A DNA stretch of 15,130 nucleotides from Clostridia bacterium. Its GTDB lineage: Bacteria; Bacillota; Clostridia; Oscillospirales; CAG-272. Each line of letters opens with the position of its first letter. The first letter of the stretch is position 1. Shown here piece after piece: positions 1-7,067 of the stretch. Where the stretch lies: the NCBI GenBank assembly GCA_900754175.1, contig CAAEBS010000067.1:1-15130 (forward strand), in the 5' to 3' direction. Below the pieces are notes generated by a model. That model ran no database searches and had not been told where the DNA came from. It worked only from the letters and a program-made list of their open reading frames with translations. The translations under genes were made by a program, and so were the position numbers.

Positions 1-5
1 GGGCA

Positions 6-39
6 CGGGGGAAACTTTTCTTCAGAAAAGTTTCCCCCG
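6..39. repeat. 15-bp hairpin repeat, left copy (terminator-like)
   Basis: A perfect inverted repeat CGGGGGAAACTTTTC / GAAAAGTTTCCCCCG encloses the loop TTCA. It starts 10 nt beyond the stop of the minus-strand gene ending at 50. A second copy with the same stem, differing only in the loop, sits at 14874-14907 just after the last plus-strand gene. Read away from the gene, the flank is also similar (GGGGAGTTGTC here, GGGGAGTGTC in the right copy). No long T tract follows, so it is an unconventional terminator at best. A dispersed palindromic repeat placed at transcription-unit ends fits better. The structure is certain; the function is inferred. Confidence 0.8.
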
Positions 40-49
40 ACAACTCCCC

Positions 50-1828
50 TCAATTTGCAAATCTTGCAATTTTGCGGAAGCCGTGGCGAGTGTCTACGAA
101 CACCCGCTCATCGTCTTCTGATACGTAGCAAAGTTCTTTGCCGTCTTTTGAGAGGGAGAATTTATCAGGATTGGTTGCGACCTTTTTCGCCTTTTTGCCG
201 GCTTTCACAAAGTAGAGGGTCGGGTTGTCGTCTTTTCCGGCGGTGAAAGCGCAATATTTACCGTCGTCGGTAATATGGAACTCCTGAACGTCGTCCGCAA
301 CCTTGACCGCTTTCTTCTTGTTCCGGCAAAGCATCAGTTTGTCGTCGGAATTGCAGAAGAAAATATAGTTGCCGTCATCCGACACCACAAAAGTCTTTAC
401 GTCGTTTGCAATTCTTTCCGGCTCCACGTCGCCTTTCTTGACGTACATCAGCTCGTCATTGGAATTGATGTAGAAAATATCGCCGCTGTCTTTTGCCATG
501 ACGAAATCGCTGATGTTCTGAGCGATCTTCTCGGGAGAAGCGTCGTCAGAAGATTCCGTGTAGAACAGGGAGGAATCTTTTATGTAGCAGATAAGCTTGC
601 CGTTTGTGTAAAGGGTAGAGGAAACATCGGAAGTGATCTTTATCGCATCCAGGTACCGATCCACATAGTACAGCTCTCCCTCGCTGGAGTAGTAACTCTG
701 GTTGATCAGCGTTCTGGAAGGAAGCCGGTAGATTTCGTCGCTCCGCTCAAATTCAAGACCGTTCAGCGCTGCTTCATAGAGACTCAGAGGGAACATAAGC
801 TTGGAACTGATTTTTTCTTTTTCTCCGCCCTTCTGGGAAATGTAAGTTTTCGCATCCGAAGTGAAGAAGAGAATTTCGGAATAGCTCTGATTGAAGCAAA
901 TTCCGGCGGACGGCACAACGTCCTTGGAGATCTTGCTGCTTTCGCCCTTGCTGTCCGACACATAGAGCTCGTTCCCGTCGGAATTCAGGTAGTAAATGTA
1001 CTGCGCTTTGTCGGAAACAGCGACCGGTGTCACATCGTTTGCAATCGTCTGCGTGCTGTCCTTGAACCACAGCATCAGGTCGGTGTCGTATTTGTCGCTC
1101 TTGGATTCCACGACGTAGACAAGCGCTTTTCCGTCCGGAGAGAGAATAAATCCGCCGTCCTCTGCCTTTTCGGCGATCTTGGAGCGCTCTTCCCGCTTCA
1201 GGTCGAAGAGGAACAGCGTGCTGTCGGAATTCCGGTAGGCAACCATGTTGCCGTTGTCAGAAAGCACAATGTCGCTCTGCACTTCGGTGGAAATCTTTGT
1301 GATGCCGTTTTTGTCTGCGGCATAAAGCGTGCCGTCGCCGGAGGTAATCAGGAGAACCTTGCCGTCATAGGAGGTGTCTCCCTTTGTTGCGCCGCCGGGG
1401 ATCTCCACGTCTTTCAGATAGTGCCCGTCAAGTGCCAGCAGGGTAACGTCTTTTTCATCATTGTAGAAAAGTTCCCATTCGCTGCCTTCGGGAACCCTTG
1501 AGGAGGGCAGGACAAACCTGAAAATGCAGAATGCCGCAGCGGCAACGAGGGCAAGAAGCAGAACCAGCCCAACGGCAAGTATGATCTTCTTTGCAAGCGA
1601 TTTTTTCTTCTTTTTGCCGGTTTCCGGCGCTTCGGGTGCCGGCTCACCGGATGTCGGCACCTCAGCGGCAACCGCTTCCGTGCGGACCTCTTCAGCGGCT
1701 TCCGGCTTGACCTCGGCGGTCGTTTCCTGGCGGGTTTCTTCGGGGGACGGCTGTTTCAGCGCTGTGCCACAAGAGGGGCAAAAGTTCGTAGAGTCATTGC
1801 ACACAGCACCACAATTCGGACAGTTCAT
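50..1828 (-). CDS. Zinc-ribbon, single-TM, extracytoplasmic beta-propeller-like protein
   Basis: This 592-aa protein has three parts. Residues 1-25 form a zinc ribbon with CxxC pairs at C3/C6 and C17/C20. Residues 26-71 are an acidic Pro/Glu/Thr linker. A KKKKK patch leads into one transmembrane helix at about 81-106, so the remaining 480 residues probably lie outside the membrane. That part contains about ten degenerate 35-45 residue repeats of the form 'DGxxxxYxxxDGxLYxxxxxxxxKIAxDV', for example around residues 480-590. Such repeats fit a TolB/WD40-like beta-propeller. The ATG is preceded by AAGGAG at good spacing. The gene lies 66 bp after the Mur ligase on the same strand and may share its transcript, although GATAAT in the gap could be part of a weak promoter. 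I recognise the architecture but not a named family. A sensor or scaffold role is only a guess, since no catalytic residues are apparent. Confidence 0.85.
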   Translation of the reverse strand: MNCPNCGAVCNDSTNFCPSCGTALKQPSPEETRQETTAEVKPEAAEEVRTEAVAAEVPTSGEPAPEAPETGKKKKKSLAKKIILAVGLVLLLALVAAAAFCIFRFVLPSSRVPEGSEWELFYNDEKDVTLLALDGHYLKDVEIPGGATKGDTSYDGKVLLITSGDGTLYAADKNGITKISTEVQSDIVLSDNGNMVAYRNSDSTLFLFDLKREERSKIAEKAEDGGFILSPDGKALVYVVESKSDKYDTDLMLWFKDSTQTIANDVTPVAVSDKAQYIYYLNSDGNELYVSDSKGESSKISKDVVPSAGICFNQSYSEILFFTSDAKTYISQKGGEKEKISSKLMFPLSLYEAALNGLEFERSDEIYRLPSRTLINQSYYSSEGELYYVDRYLDAIKITSDVSSTLYTNGKLICYIKDSSLFYTESSDDASPEKIAQNISDFVMAKDSGDIFYINSNDELMYVKKGDVEPERIANDVKTFVVSDDGNYIFFCNSDDKLMLCRNKKKAVKVADDVQEFHITDDGKYCAFTAGKDDNPTLYFVKAGKKAKKVATNPDKFSLSKDGKELCYVSEDDERVFVDTRHGFRKIARFAN

Positions 1829-1894
1829 AAAACGTTTCTCCTTTTCATATCAAGATATTATCACGGTAGTCTTACCGCAGGGAACAAATGGGTG

Positions 1895-3397
1895 TCAGAG
1901 CAGGCTTTCCGCCGTGGGGTGCGACTTAACGTAGTCAGCGACGATCTGCGCTTCGCTGAAATTTTCCCGGACGCCGCACACGATCTGGTAGGTCTCATGT
2001 CCCTTTCCTGCCAGAAGAATGATGTCGCCTTTGCGGGAATGGGAGAGGGCGTATTCAATCGCCCGGCGCCGGTCGGCGATGGCGACGTAGGGGCAGGACT
2101 CGGAGGTGAAATAAGAAGCGATCTCGCTGATGATCACCGAGGGGGCTTCGTTGTCCGGGTTGTCCGAGGTGAGAATACAGAAGTCGGCATCCCGGGAGGC
2201 GACCAGTCCCAGCTCTGCCCGGCGCATCCGGGTTCTGCCGCCGATCGAGCCGAACAGACAGATCAGCCGGGTCGGCGCATAGGCACGCAACGCCTGAAGC
2301 GCCGCTTTCAGACTGACGCCGTTGTGCGCATAGTCGATGACGACGGTGGCGCCGTTGGGAAGCTCGTAGGTTTCAAACCGTCCCTTGATGCGGACGTGCT
2401 CCATGGAGCGGCAGATGCTGTCGTAGCCGATGCCCAGCCGCTGGCAGACCGCAATGGCGGTCAGGGCGTTGTACACGCTGAATTCGCCGGGGAAGGACAG
2501 CGACACGGGAAAGCTGTCGCCCTGCGTCATGCAGGTGAAGCTGACGCCGATGTTGCCGGGGGAGCGGAAATAGGTGATATCCGAGGCACGGAAATCCGCC
2601 GCACGGTAAATGGCAACGCTTGCCTTGTCGCAACGGTTGCCCGAGATCATTTCGGGGGCGTACTCGTCGTCGGCGTTGTATACGATATATTCTGCGCCGT
2701 AATCGGTGAACAGAGAGTGTTTGCAGTTTTTGTAATCATTGAAATCGGGATGTTCAAATTCTCCGATATGGTCGGGGGCAAGGTTGGTAAAGACGCAGAT
2801 CGAGAAGCGGATCCCGTATACCCGGTGCATTTTCAGCGCCTGCGAGGAGACCTCCATGACGACGACCCGGGCGCCGGCGTCCGCCATTTTCCTCATATAC
2901 ATATGAAGGTCGTGGCTCTCCGGCGTGGTGTTGACCGTGTTGAAATGAGAGTTGCCGAAAGATACGCCGTTGGAGCCGATGTAGCCGGTGGGGATTCCGC
3001 AGTCGTTGAGGATGTTGTAGATCAGAAGCGAGGAGGTGGTCTTGCCCTTGGTTCCGGTGATGCCGATTACGGTCAGTTCCCGGGAGGGATTGCCGAAAAA
3101 GGCGGCGGAAAGCTTGGCAAGAGCAATGCGGGAATCGGGGACCAGCACGATAAAAGCATCGTCCGGCAGTTTGATGGGGCGCTCCGCCACGAAAATGCGG
3201 CACATCCGGTCGTAGGCGCTCCACGCAAAATCATGACCGTCGCTCAGCGAGCCGGAAATGCAGACGAACATGGAGCCGGAAAAGACTGTGCGGGAATCCG
3301 AGCACAGCGAGATCACGTCGGTGCTTTCGGGGATCATGCCGGAGCGGTTGATGATCTCATTGTAGTCTATGACAGACAGAAGTTCACTCAGCAGCAT
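1895..3397 (-). CDS. murE: MurE-like Mur ligase (UDP-MurNAc-dipeptide:amino acid ligase family)
   Basis: This 500-aa protein has the three Mur ligase domains. The N-terminal UDP-binding region has CSDSR (32-36). The ATP P-loop is GTKGKTT (115-121). TTPES (157-161) and EVSSQAL (182-188) follow, the latter with Gln where the family usually has His. K226 in YKNCKHSLF matches the carbamylated lysine. KGRFE (338-342), DYAHN (355-359) and GKGHE (464-468) are also present. MurE enzymes add the third stem-peptide residue to UDP-MurNAc-L-Ala-D-Glu in the cytoplasm. The selectivity motif, DNPR in DAP-adding enzymes, reads DNPD here (412-415), and the usual GGDRD region reads GSIGGRTRMRR (383-393). It may be a paralog with another amino acid substrate rather than the housekeeping enzyme. 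Its ATG overlaps the racemase stop by 10 nt, with AAAGGA upstream, which implies translational coupling. Confidence 0.88.
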   Translation of the reverse strand: MLLSELLSVIDYNEIINRSGMIPESTDVISLCSDSRTVFSGSMFVCISGSLSDGHDFAWSAYDRMCRIFVAERPIKLPDDAFIVLVPDSRIALAKLSAAFFGNPSRELTVIGITGTKGKTTSSLLIYNILNDCGIPTGYIGSNGVSFGNSHFNTVNTTPESHDLHMYMRKMADAGARVVVMEVSSQALKMHRVYGIRFSICVFTNLAPDHIGEFEHPDFNDYKNCKHSLFTDYGAEYIVYNADDEYAPEMISGNRCDKASVAIYRAADFRASDITYFRSPGNIGVSFTCMTQGDSFPVSLSFPGEFSVYNALTAIAVCQRLGIGYDSICRSMEHVRIKGRFETYELPNGATVVIDYAHNGVSLKAALQALRAYAPTRLICLFGSIGGRTRMRRAELGLVASRDADFCILTSDNPDNEAPSVIISEIASYFTSESCPYVAIADRRRAIEYALSHSRKGDIILLAGKGHETYQIVCGVRENFSEAQIVADYVKSHPTAESLL

Positions 3398-4146
3398 AGT
3401 TTTTTTCCTTTCGTCGGTTTGAATTTCATCAGCTCATCCGGAAAGCCGGTCGGCTGTTTTCCGCACAGGCGGATAGCGGAGAGGGCAAGAACCTCAAGGG
3501 CGTCGATCAGAAAATCCTCTTTCAGATGCTCCTTGAGCAGAGAAAGCTCGGTGCATCCGAGAATCACCCGTTCACAGCCACGCTCCCGCATATGGTTCAG
3601 AATCCCGGAGAACGCTGCAAGGTCGGGCGGCAGACCTTTTTTGATCTGCCCGTAAATGATATCGGAAACGATCCGCTGTTCTTCCGGCGTGCAGGTCATG
3701 TATCCCACGCCCTCCGCTTCCAGAGCGGTGTGGTAGGCGCCGGATGCAATCGTGCCCTCGGTGGCAAGAATTCCCACCTGCCGGGCGCCGACCGAGCGGC
3801 AGAAAGCGGCGGTCTGCCCGATGATGTTGATGACCGGCACGTGAAGCGCCTGGCAGATTCCGTCGTAAAAGTAATGGGCGGTGTTGCAGGGAATGGCAAG
3901 CAGACCTGCGCCCGCCTGTTCCAGCCGCAACGCTTCCTCCACCATGACGGGCAGAGGGTTTTCGTCCGAACGACCGAGAATGTAATCGGTGCGGTCAGGG
4001 GTGTCGGCACGGGAGGAAAGCAGAATATTCAGATGCTGTTGGTCACATACGGCAAGGGTGTGAGAGGTCAGCATCCCGTAAAAGTAGACGCTGGACATGG
4101 GACCAAGCCCGCCGAGGATCCCGAGGGTTATGTTTTTCACTGCCAT
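3388..4146 (-). CDS. Aspartate/glutamate racemase family protein
   Basis: This 252-aa protein belongs to the PLP-independent Asp/Glu racemase family, which interconverts L and D acidic amino acids using two cysteines. It has the N-terminal GGLGPMSS motif (about residues 12-19), the first catalytic cysteine in PCNTAH (C87) and the second in LGCTEL (C198). PDRTDYILG (50-58) and DQQH (35-38) are typical of the aspartate-racemase branch more than of MurI. I chose the ATG at 4144-4146 because AAAGG lies 6 nt upstream of it. The in-frame TTG two codons earlier would directly abut that site. The gene lies 22 nt after the small pre-ATP-grasp gene and overlaps the Mur ligase start, so it is the middle member of a tight operon. 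It probably supplies D-Asp or D-Glu for cell-wall precursors. The substrate is inferred. Confidence 0.88.
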   Translation of the reverse strand: MAVKNITLGILGGLGPMSSVYFYGMLTSHTLAVCDQQHLNILLSSRADTPDRTDYILGRSDENPLPVMVEEALRLEQAGAGLLAIPCNTAHYFYDGICQALHVPVINIIGQTAAFCRSVGARQVGILATEGTIASGAYHTALEAEGVGYMTCTPEEQRIVSDIIYGQIKKGLPPDLAAFSGILNHMRERGCERVILGCTELSLLKEHLKEDFLIDALEVLALSAIRLCGKQPTGFPDELMKFKPTKGKKLCC

Positions 4147-4168
4147 CAGCAACCTTTCGGTAAAAAGT

Positions 4169-4552
4169 TCAGAAATCCGAGAGAGGCGGGACGGAAAAGA
4201 GCGTCGCCGGGTCGGTCAGAATAAAGCACGGTTCCAGCTCGTCGCAAAAGCGCCTGGTCAGCGCCTTTGCCGCTCCCGTGCAGGGGATCAGAATGGGAAG
4301 CGTGTCGGGGTGCTCCGACGCAAGGACGGTCAGCCGTTCGGCGATCCGCCTCGGTTCGGTTCCCGCAGGCAGGGGGATCGTTTTGCTGGAGACGTCGGAG
4401 ATGTCCCACAGGGAACGCCGCCCCACGATCAGCGAGCGGATACCGAAGCGGCGATAGATACGCCGGGAGAGGGAGTGCGCCAGTCTGGAATTTCCGCAAA
4501 AGACCGGCAACAGATAGGGCAAAGCCGCCTGTCGTGCAAGGAGATCCGTCAT
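4169..4552 (-). CDS. Stand-alone pre-ATP-grasp domain protein, possible truncated D-Asp-ligase-type ATP-grasp
   Basis: This 127-aa protein starts MTDLLARQ; GGAGG lies 5 nt upstream and fixes this start over a longer in-frame ATG. The pattern LPVFCGNSRLAHSLSRRIY, then GIRSLIVG (about 42-49), PILIPCT (85-91) and DELEPCFIL (102-110) matches my recollection of the N-terminal Rossmann-like domain of D-aspartate ligase/'carboxylate-amine ligase' ATP-grasp proteins. Those proteins run to about 400 aa, with the ATP-binding catalytic domain following. Here the reading frame ends close to where that domain would begin. No ATP-grasp sequence follows, and the racemase starts 22 nt later. It is either a degraded ligase or a reduced regulatory remnant. 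Its place as first gene with a racemase and a Mur ligase supports a D-amino-acid context. The family call is from memory and moderate. Confidence 0.6.
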   Translation of the reverse strand: MTDLLARQAALPYLLPVFCGNSRLAHSLSRRIYRRFGIRSLIVGRRSLWDISDVSSKTIPLPAGTEPRRIAERLTVLASEHPDTLPILIPCTGAAKALTRRFCDELEPCFILTDPATLFSVPPLSDF

Positions 4553-4604
4553 ACTGTCCTCCGTTTGGTCGGAACCCGTCCGATGTGTAAAATATACATA
4601 ATTT

Positions 4605-4633
4605 ATTATAGCATACTTCTTTTCTTTTGTCAA
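4605..4633 (-). promoter_or_regulatory. Sigma-A promoter of the pre-ATP-grasp/racemase/Mur ligase operon
   Basis: On the minus strand TTGACA (4633-4628) is separated by exactly 17 nt from TATAAT (4610-4605), a full consensus at both hexamers. Transcription would start near 4598, leaving a leader of about 45 nt before the GGAGG site and ATG at 4552. I see no operator-like repeat at this promoter, so the operon is probably expressed constitutively at a high level. Confidence 0.9.
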
Positions 4634-4713
4634 GCCAAAGAAAGCGCCTGTTGCAAAACAAAAAAAGCGGATTTCACTTTTTTCGGCTTTTGCGGGAGAA
4701 TTTCACAGAAGCT

Positions 4714-4742
4714 GAATAAAGCCACCGCAAATGGCAAAAATA
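4714..4742 (+). promoter_or_regulatory. Candidate forespore (sigma-F/sigma-G type) promoter of the M23 gene
   Basis: GGCAAAAATA (4733-4742) fits the B. subtilis sigma-F -10 pattern GGnnAnAnTR at every fixed position. GAATA (4714-4718) lies 14 nt upstream and resembles the -35 element GHATR/GYWTA. No comparable sigma-A promoter is visible close to the gene. Spacing is at the short end, and the match is to a short degenerate consensus in A-rich DNA, so this is suggestive only. Confidence 0.4.
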
Positions 4743-4775
4743 TAGTCAGTACAAAAAGCAAAGGAGTAAAAAACC

Positions 4776-5513
4776 ATGCCCGAAAAAAAGAAATTCAGTT
4801 TGATGGAAAAATTGAAGAATACAAAGGTCAACCGTGCCGCTGTTCTTACAACCGTTCTTCTGCTCGTAGCCGTCGCCGTTATCATCTCGGTAACCGTAGC
4901 GTCCAATCGCTCCAAGAAAAAGAATGAGCCTGCGGACACAAAGGACAATACGGTAACGCAGGACAACACCCCTTCGACGAAGGCGCCCACGACCAATCCT
5001 CCCGCAACCGAAGCGCCGAATACCGAGAAGCCCACGACCAATGTAAACAGCAAGCTTCCCACCTTTATTCTTCCCGTCAGCGGAGCGCTTTCCGCAAAGC
5101 ATGACCCCAAGCTCCAGGTATATTCCCCGACCATGAAGGACTACCGGGTACACCTCGGCGTGGATATCGTGACCGAAAAGGATGCGCCGGTATACGCCGC
5201 CGCAGACGGAACGGTCTCCCGCATCTGGCAGGACACCCGGATGGGTTATTGCCTGGCAATCAAGCACAGCGGCGGTGCGTACACCATTTACAAGAACCTT
5301 GCAAAGACGCTTCCGGAGGGAATCTCCGAGGGCGCCAAGGTCCGCTCCGGTCAGCTGATCGCATCGGTGGGCGAGAGCGCCATGGTAGAGGTTGCCGAGG
5401 AACCGCATCTTCACTTTGAGATGACGGTGGGCGATCTTGCCGTGGATCCTCTGAAGTATTTCAGCGAAAAAGCGCTGGAGTCGCTCAAGATCGACGCATC
5501 CCACGGGGAATAA
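4776..5513 (+). CDS. Membrane-anchored M23/LytM-domain protein, SpoIIQ-like
   Basis: The 245-aa protein has a short basic N-terminus, one transmembrane helix (about 20-43) and a Pro/Thr-rich linker with PTTN/TEAP-like repeats (about 50-92). A LytM/M23 domain follows (about 97-228). Metal-ligand motifs are visible: HLGVD (H126, D130) and PHLHF (H211, H213). The catalytic His normally found in a 'YxHL' motif is replaced by Asn in YKNL (172-175), so hydrolytic activity is doubtful. Topology and size match SpoIIQ, the forespore partner of SpoIIIAH in engulfment. In that family catalytic residues are variably lost. AAGGAG lies 9 nt before the ATG. The gene is monocistronic, diverges from the racemase operon and ends at its own strong terminator. 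A generic cell-wall endopeptidase or regulator is the alternative. Confidence 0.82.
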   Translation: MPEKKKFSLMEKLKNTKVNRAAVLTTVLLLVAVAVIISVTVASNRSKKKNEPADTKDNTVTQDNTPSTKAPTTNPPATEAPNTEKPTTNVNSKLPTFILPVSGALSAKHDPKLQVYSPTMKDYRVHLGVDIVTEKDAPVYAAADGTVSRIWQDTRMGYCLAIKHSGGAYTIYKNLAKTLPEGISEGAKVRSGQLIASVGESAMVEVAEEPHLHFEMTVGDLAVDPLKYFSEKALESLKIDASHGE

Positions 5514-5523
5514 GCGGAACGCA

Positions 5524-5560
5524 AAACAAAGGCTTGCCATCGGGCAGGTCTTTGTTTTTT
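5524..5560 (+). terminator. Rho-independent terminator after the M23 gene
   Basis: A 15-bp stem AAACAAAGGCTTGCC / GGCAGGTCTTTGTTT, with two G-U pairs, closes the loop ATCG. The run TTTTTT at 5555-5560 follows, 10 nt after the stop codon at 5513. This is a textbook intrinsic terminator, and it isolates the M23 gene from downstream genes. Confidence 0.92.
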
Positions 5561-5761
5561 CTGCTTTGGAGAAGATGTAACAGTGACATTTTCTTCTTTG
5601 TCTGACCGGTATCATAGCGATTTTGCGGGTGTGCAATGCGATTTTTACAAAGATTTTTCTGGGGAAAATTGTATTTTTTCACACAACGGCAAACCGGCTT
5701 GCTTTTTCTTCTGCCGTTTGCGGGGAAGCTTGCGTGTTTTCGGGCTTTGGCGGCGCTCGTA

Positions 5762-5790
5762 TGCACCGTGGCACTGTTTGCCACGGTGCA
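5762..5790. repeat. 11-bp perfect inverted repeat
   Basis: TGCACCGTGGC (5762-5772) and GCCACGGTGCA (5780-5790) are perfect complements around the 7-nt loop ACTGTTT. No T tract follows on either strand, so it is not a standard terminator. It lies in a non-coding stretch and could be a protein-binding site or a structured RNA element. Confidence 0.6.
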
Positions 5791-5980
5791 GGAGGGATGC
5801 CGGATCTGGAGGGCGGGGAGGTAGAAGAAAGGGCGTCCGGGGGATTTATTTGTTGAATTCCCGCACTTTTTCGCAAAGCCTGTCCGCATTTTTTTACTAC
5901 AATGCCGAAAATCGAAAAAAGTGTCAAAAAAAAAGTATATTTTGATTTTCCGGCGTACATTATAGGTGTAAGGATTGATG

Positions 5981-6004
5981 GGAGTCTGCGACCTTGCAGA
6001 CTCC
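5981..6004 (+). terminator. Leader hairpin, possible terminator or attenuator, before the dGTPase gene
   Basis: GGAGTCTGC (5981-5989) pairs with GCAGACTCC (5996-6004) around GACCTT. The pyrimidine run TCCTTTCCTTTTT follows, and then AAGGAGG and the start codon at 6048. The stem with its T-rich tail resembles an intrinsic terminator, but it lies inside the presumed 5' leader of the dGTPase-dnaG-rpoD operon. It may attenuate that operon or end an unseen upstream transcript. Confidence 0.5.
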
Positions 6005-6047
6005 TCCTTTCCTTTTTCGTGAAATCGGATCACAAGGAGGGATCGCC

Positions 6048-7067
6048 ATGACAGAAAAGAATATCCGTGACAGTTTTCTGGAGCGGGAGCGGGAATCGCT
6101 TTCGGTTTATGCGTTTCCGACTTCGGCGACCAGAGGGCGTGACAAGCCGTGCGCTCCCTGCGAGGTCCGGACCGAATTTCAGCGTGACCGGGACCGCATT
6201 ATCCATTGCCAGTCCTTCCGGCGGCTGATGTATAAAACGCAGGTCTTTCTGGCGCCGGCGGGCGACCATTACCGCACCCGTATGACGCATACGCTGGAGG
6301 TCACGCAGATCGCACGGATCATTGCCCGTGCCCTGCGGCTCAACGAGGACCTCACCGAGGCGGCGGCGCTCGGGCACGACATCGGACACACGCCGTTCGG
6401 TCATGCCGGGGAATACGCCATGCAGAAATGCTACGACCCCGGATTCACGCACTACAAGCAGAGTCTGCGGGTAGTGGAGCTGCTTGAAAACGACGGCGAG
6501 GGACTGAACCTTACCTGGGAGGTACGGGACGGGATTGTGAACCATACCGGTTCCCACATGGCGTCCACGCTTGAGGGCGTAATCGTCAAGTTTGCCGACC
6601 GTATCGCTTACGTCAATCACGATATCGACGACGCCTGCCGGGCGGGGATCCTGTCGGAGCAGGACATCCCGAGGAGCCTGCGTGAGATTCTCGGCTCCGG
6701 ACATTCGGAGCGGATCAACACCATGGTAACCTCCATTATCCGGGCAAGCCGGGGCAAGCCTGCCATTTCCATGGAGCCGGAAATCGGTGCGGCGGCGGAC
6801 AGCCTGCGGGAGTTTCTGTTCGAGCGGGTCTACCGGAATCCGGTGGCGAAGTCCGAGGAGAGCAAGGCGCAGGAGATGCTGATGGCGCTCTTTGACTACT
6901 ACATAAGACACTCGGAAAAGCTTCCCGCACTCTACCGCAACCGCATCGGCACAGACCCGGTGGAGCGTTGCGTGTGCGACTTCCTTGCCGGCATGACCGA
7001 CCGGTATGCCATTGAGGTCTATTCGGAGCTGTTTATCCCGAAGGTCTGGAAGGGACCGGTGGTATGA
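6048..7067 (+). CDS. dgt: dGTPase-like HD-domain deoxynucleoside triphosphate triphosphohydrolase
   Basis: The 339-aa protein belongs to the dGTPase/HD superfamily, which splits dNTPs into deoxynucleoside and triphosphate and so trims dNTP pools. The N-terminal RDRDRIIHCQSFRRL (46-60) and KTQVF are family signatures. The metal site is H81 (MTHTLEV), H110-D111 (GHDIGHTPFGH) and D184 (KFADRIAYVNHDID). A perfect AAGGAGG with 7-nt spacing fixes the ATG at 6048, although the frame is open further upstream. Its length matches the shorter Gram-positive type. Its stop overlaps the dnaG start as ATGA, so the two are translationally coupled. The pairing of this gene with dnaG and rpoD is a frequent arrangement in Clostridia. 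Substrate specificity among dNTPs cannot be read from the sequence. Confidence 0.93.
   Translation: MTEKNIRDSFLERERESLSVYAFPTSATRGRDKPCAPCEVRTEFQRDRDRIIHCQSFRRLMYKTQVFLAPAGDHYRTRMTHTLEVTQIARIIARALRLNEDLTEAAALGHDIGHTPFGHAGEYAMQKCYDPGFTHYKQSLRVVELLENDGEGLNLTWEVRDGIVNHTGSHMASTLEGVIVKFADRIAYVNHDIDDACRAGILSEQDIPRSLREILGSGHSERINTMVTSIIRASRGKPAISMEPEIGAAADSLREFLFERVYRNPVAKSEESKAQEMLMALFDYYIRHSEKLPALYRNRIGTDPVERCVCDFLAGMTDRYAIEVYSELFIPKVWKGPVV

Larger units (their letters stand above)
5561..6047. other. Gene-poor region upstream of the dGTPase operon
   Basis: This stretch of almost 490 bp has no convincing gene. The best small frame is 5636-5824 on the plus strand, 62 aa with a hydrophobic stretch (about residues 36-50) and basic ends, but it has no ribosome binding site. 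Two hairpins lie inside, at 5762-5790 and 5981-6004. The segment 5880-5965 is A/T-rich. I could not assign a clear sigma-A promoter for the downstream operon. TTGATT at 5942 and a TATAGG-like box at 5961 are only 13 nt apart. Confidence 0.6.

Noticed and set aside
275..1501. Plus-strand open frame opposite the propeller gene
   Set aside because: The minus-strand protein has a zinc ribbon, TM helix and repeats with a proper RBS. The plus-strand frame is a shadow.
1892..3655. Plus-strand open frame opposite the Mur ligase
   Set aside because: All Mur ligase motifs are on the minus strand. The plus frame is low-complexity and lacks an RBS.
4651..4697. A/T-rich inverted repeat (GCAAAA...TTTTGC) in the divergent intergenic region
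   Set aside because: The pairing is mostly A-T with a large interior loop. It is likely chance in A-rich promoter DNA.
5636..5824. 62-aa hydrophobic small protein on the plus strand
   Set aside because: No ribosome binding site, and a perfect inverted repeat lies inside it. It could be real but cannot be supported from sequence alone.
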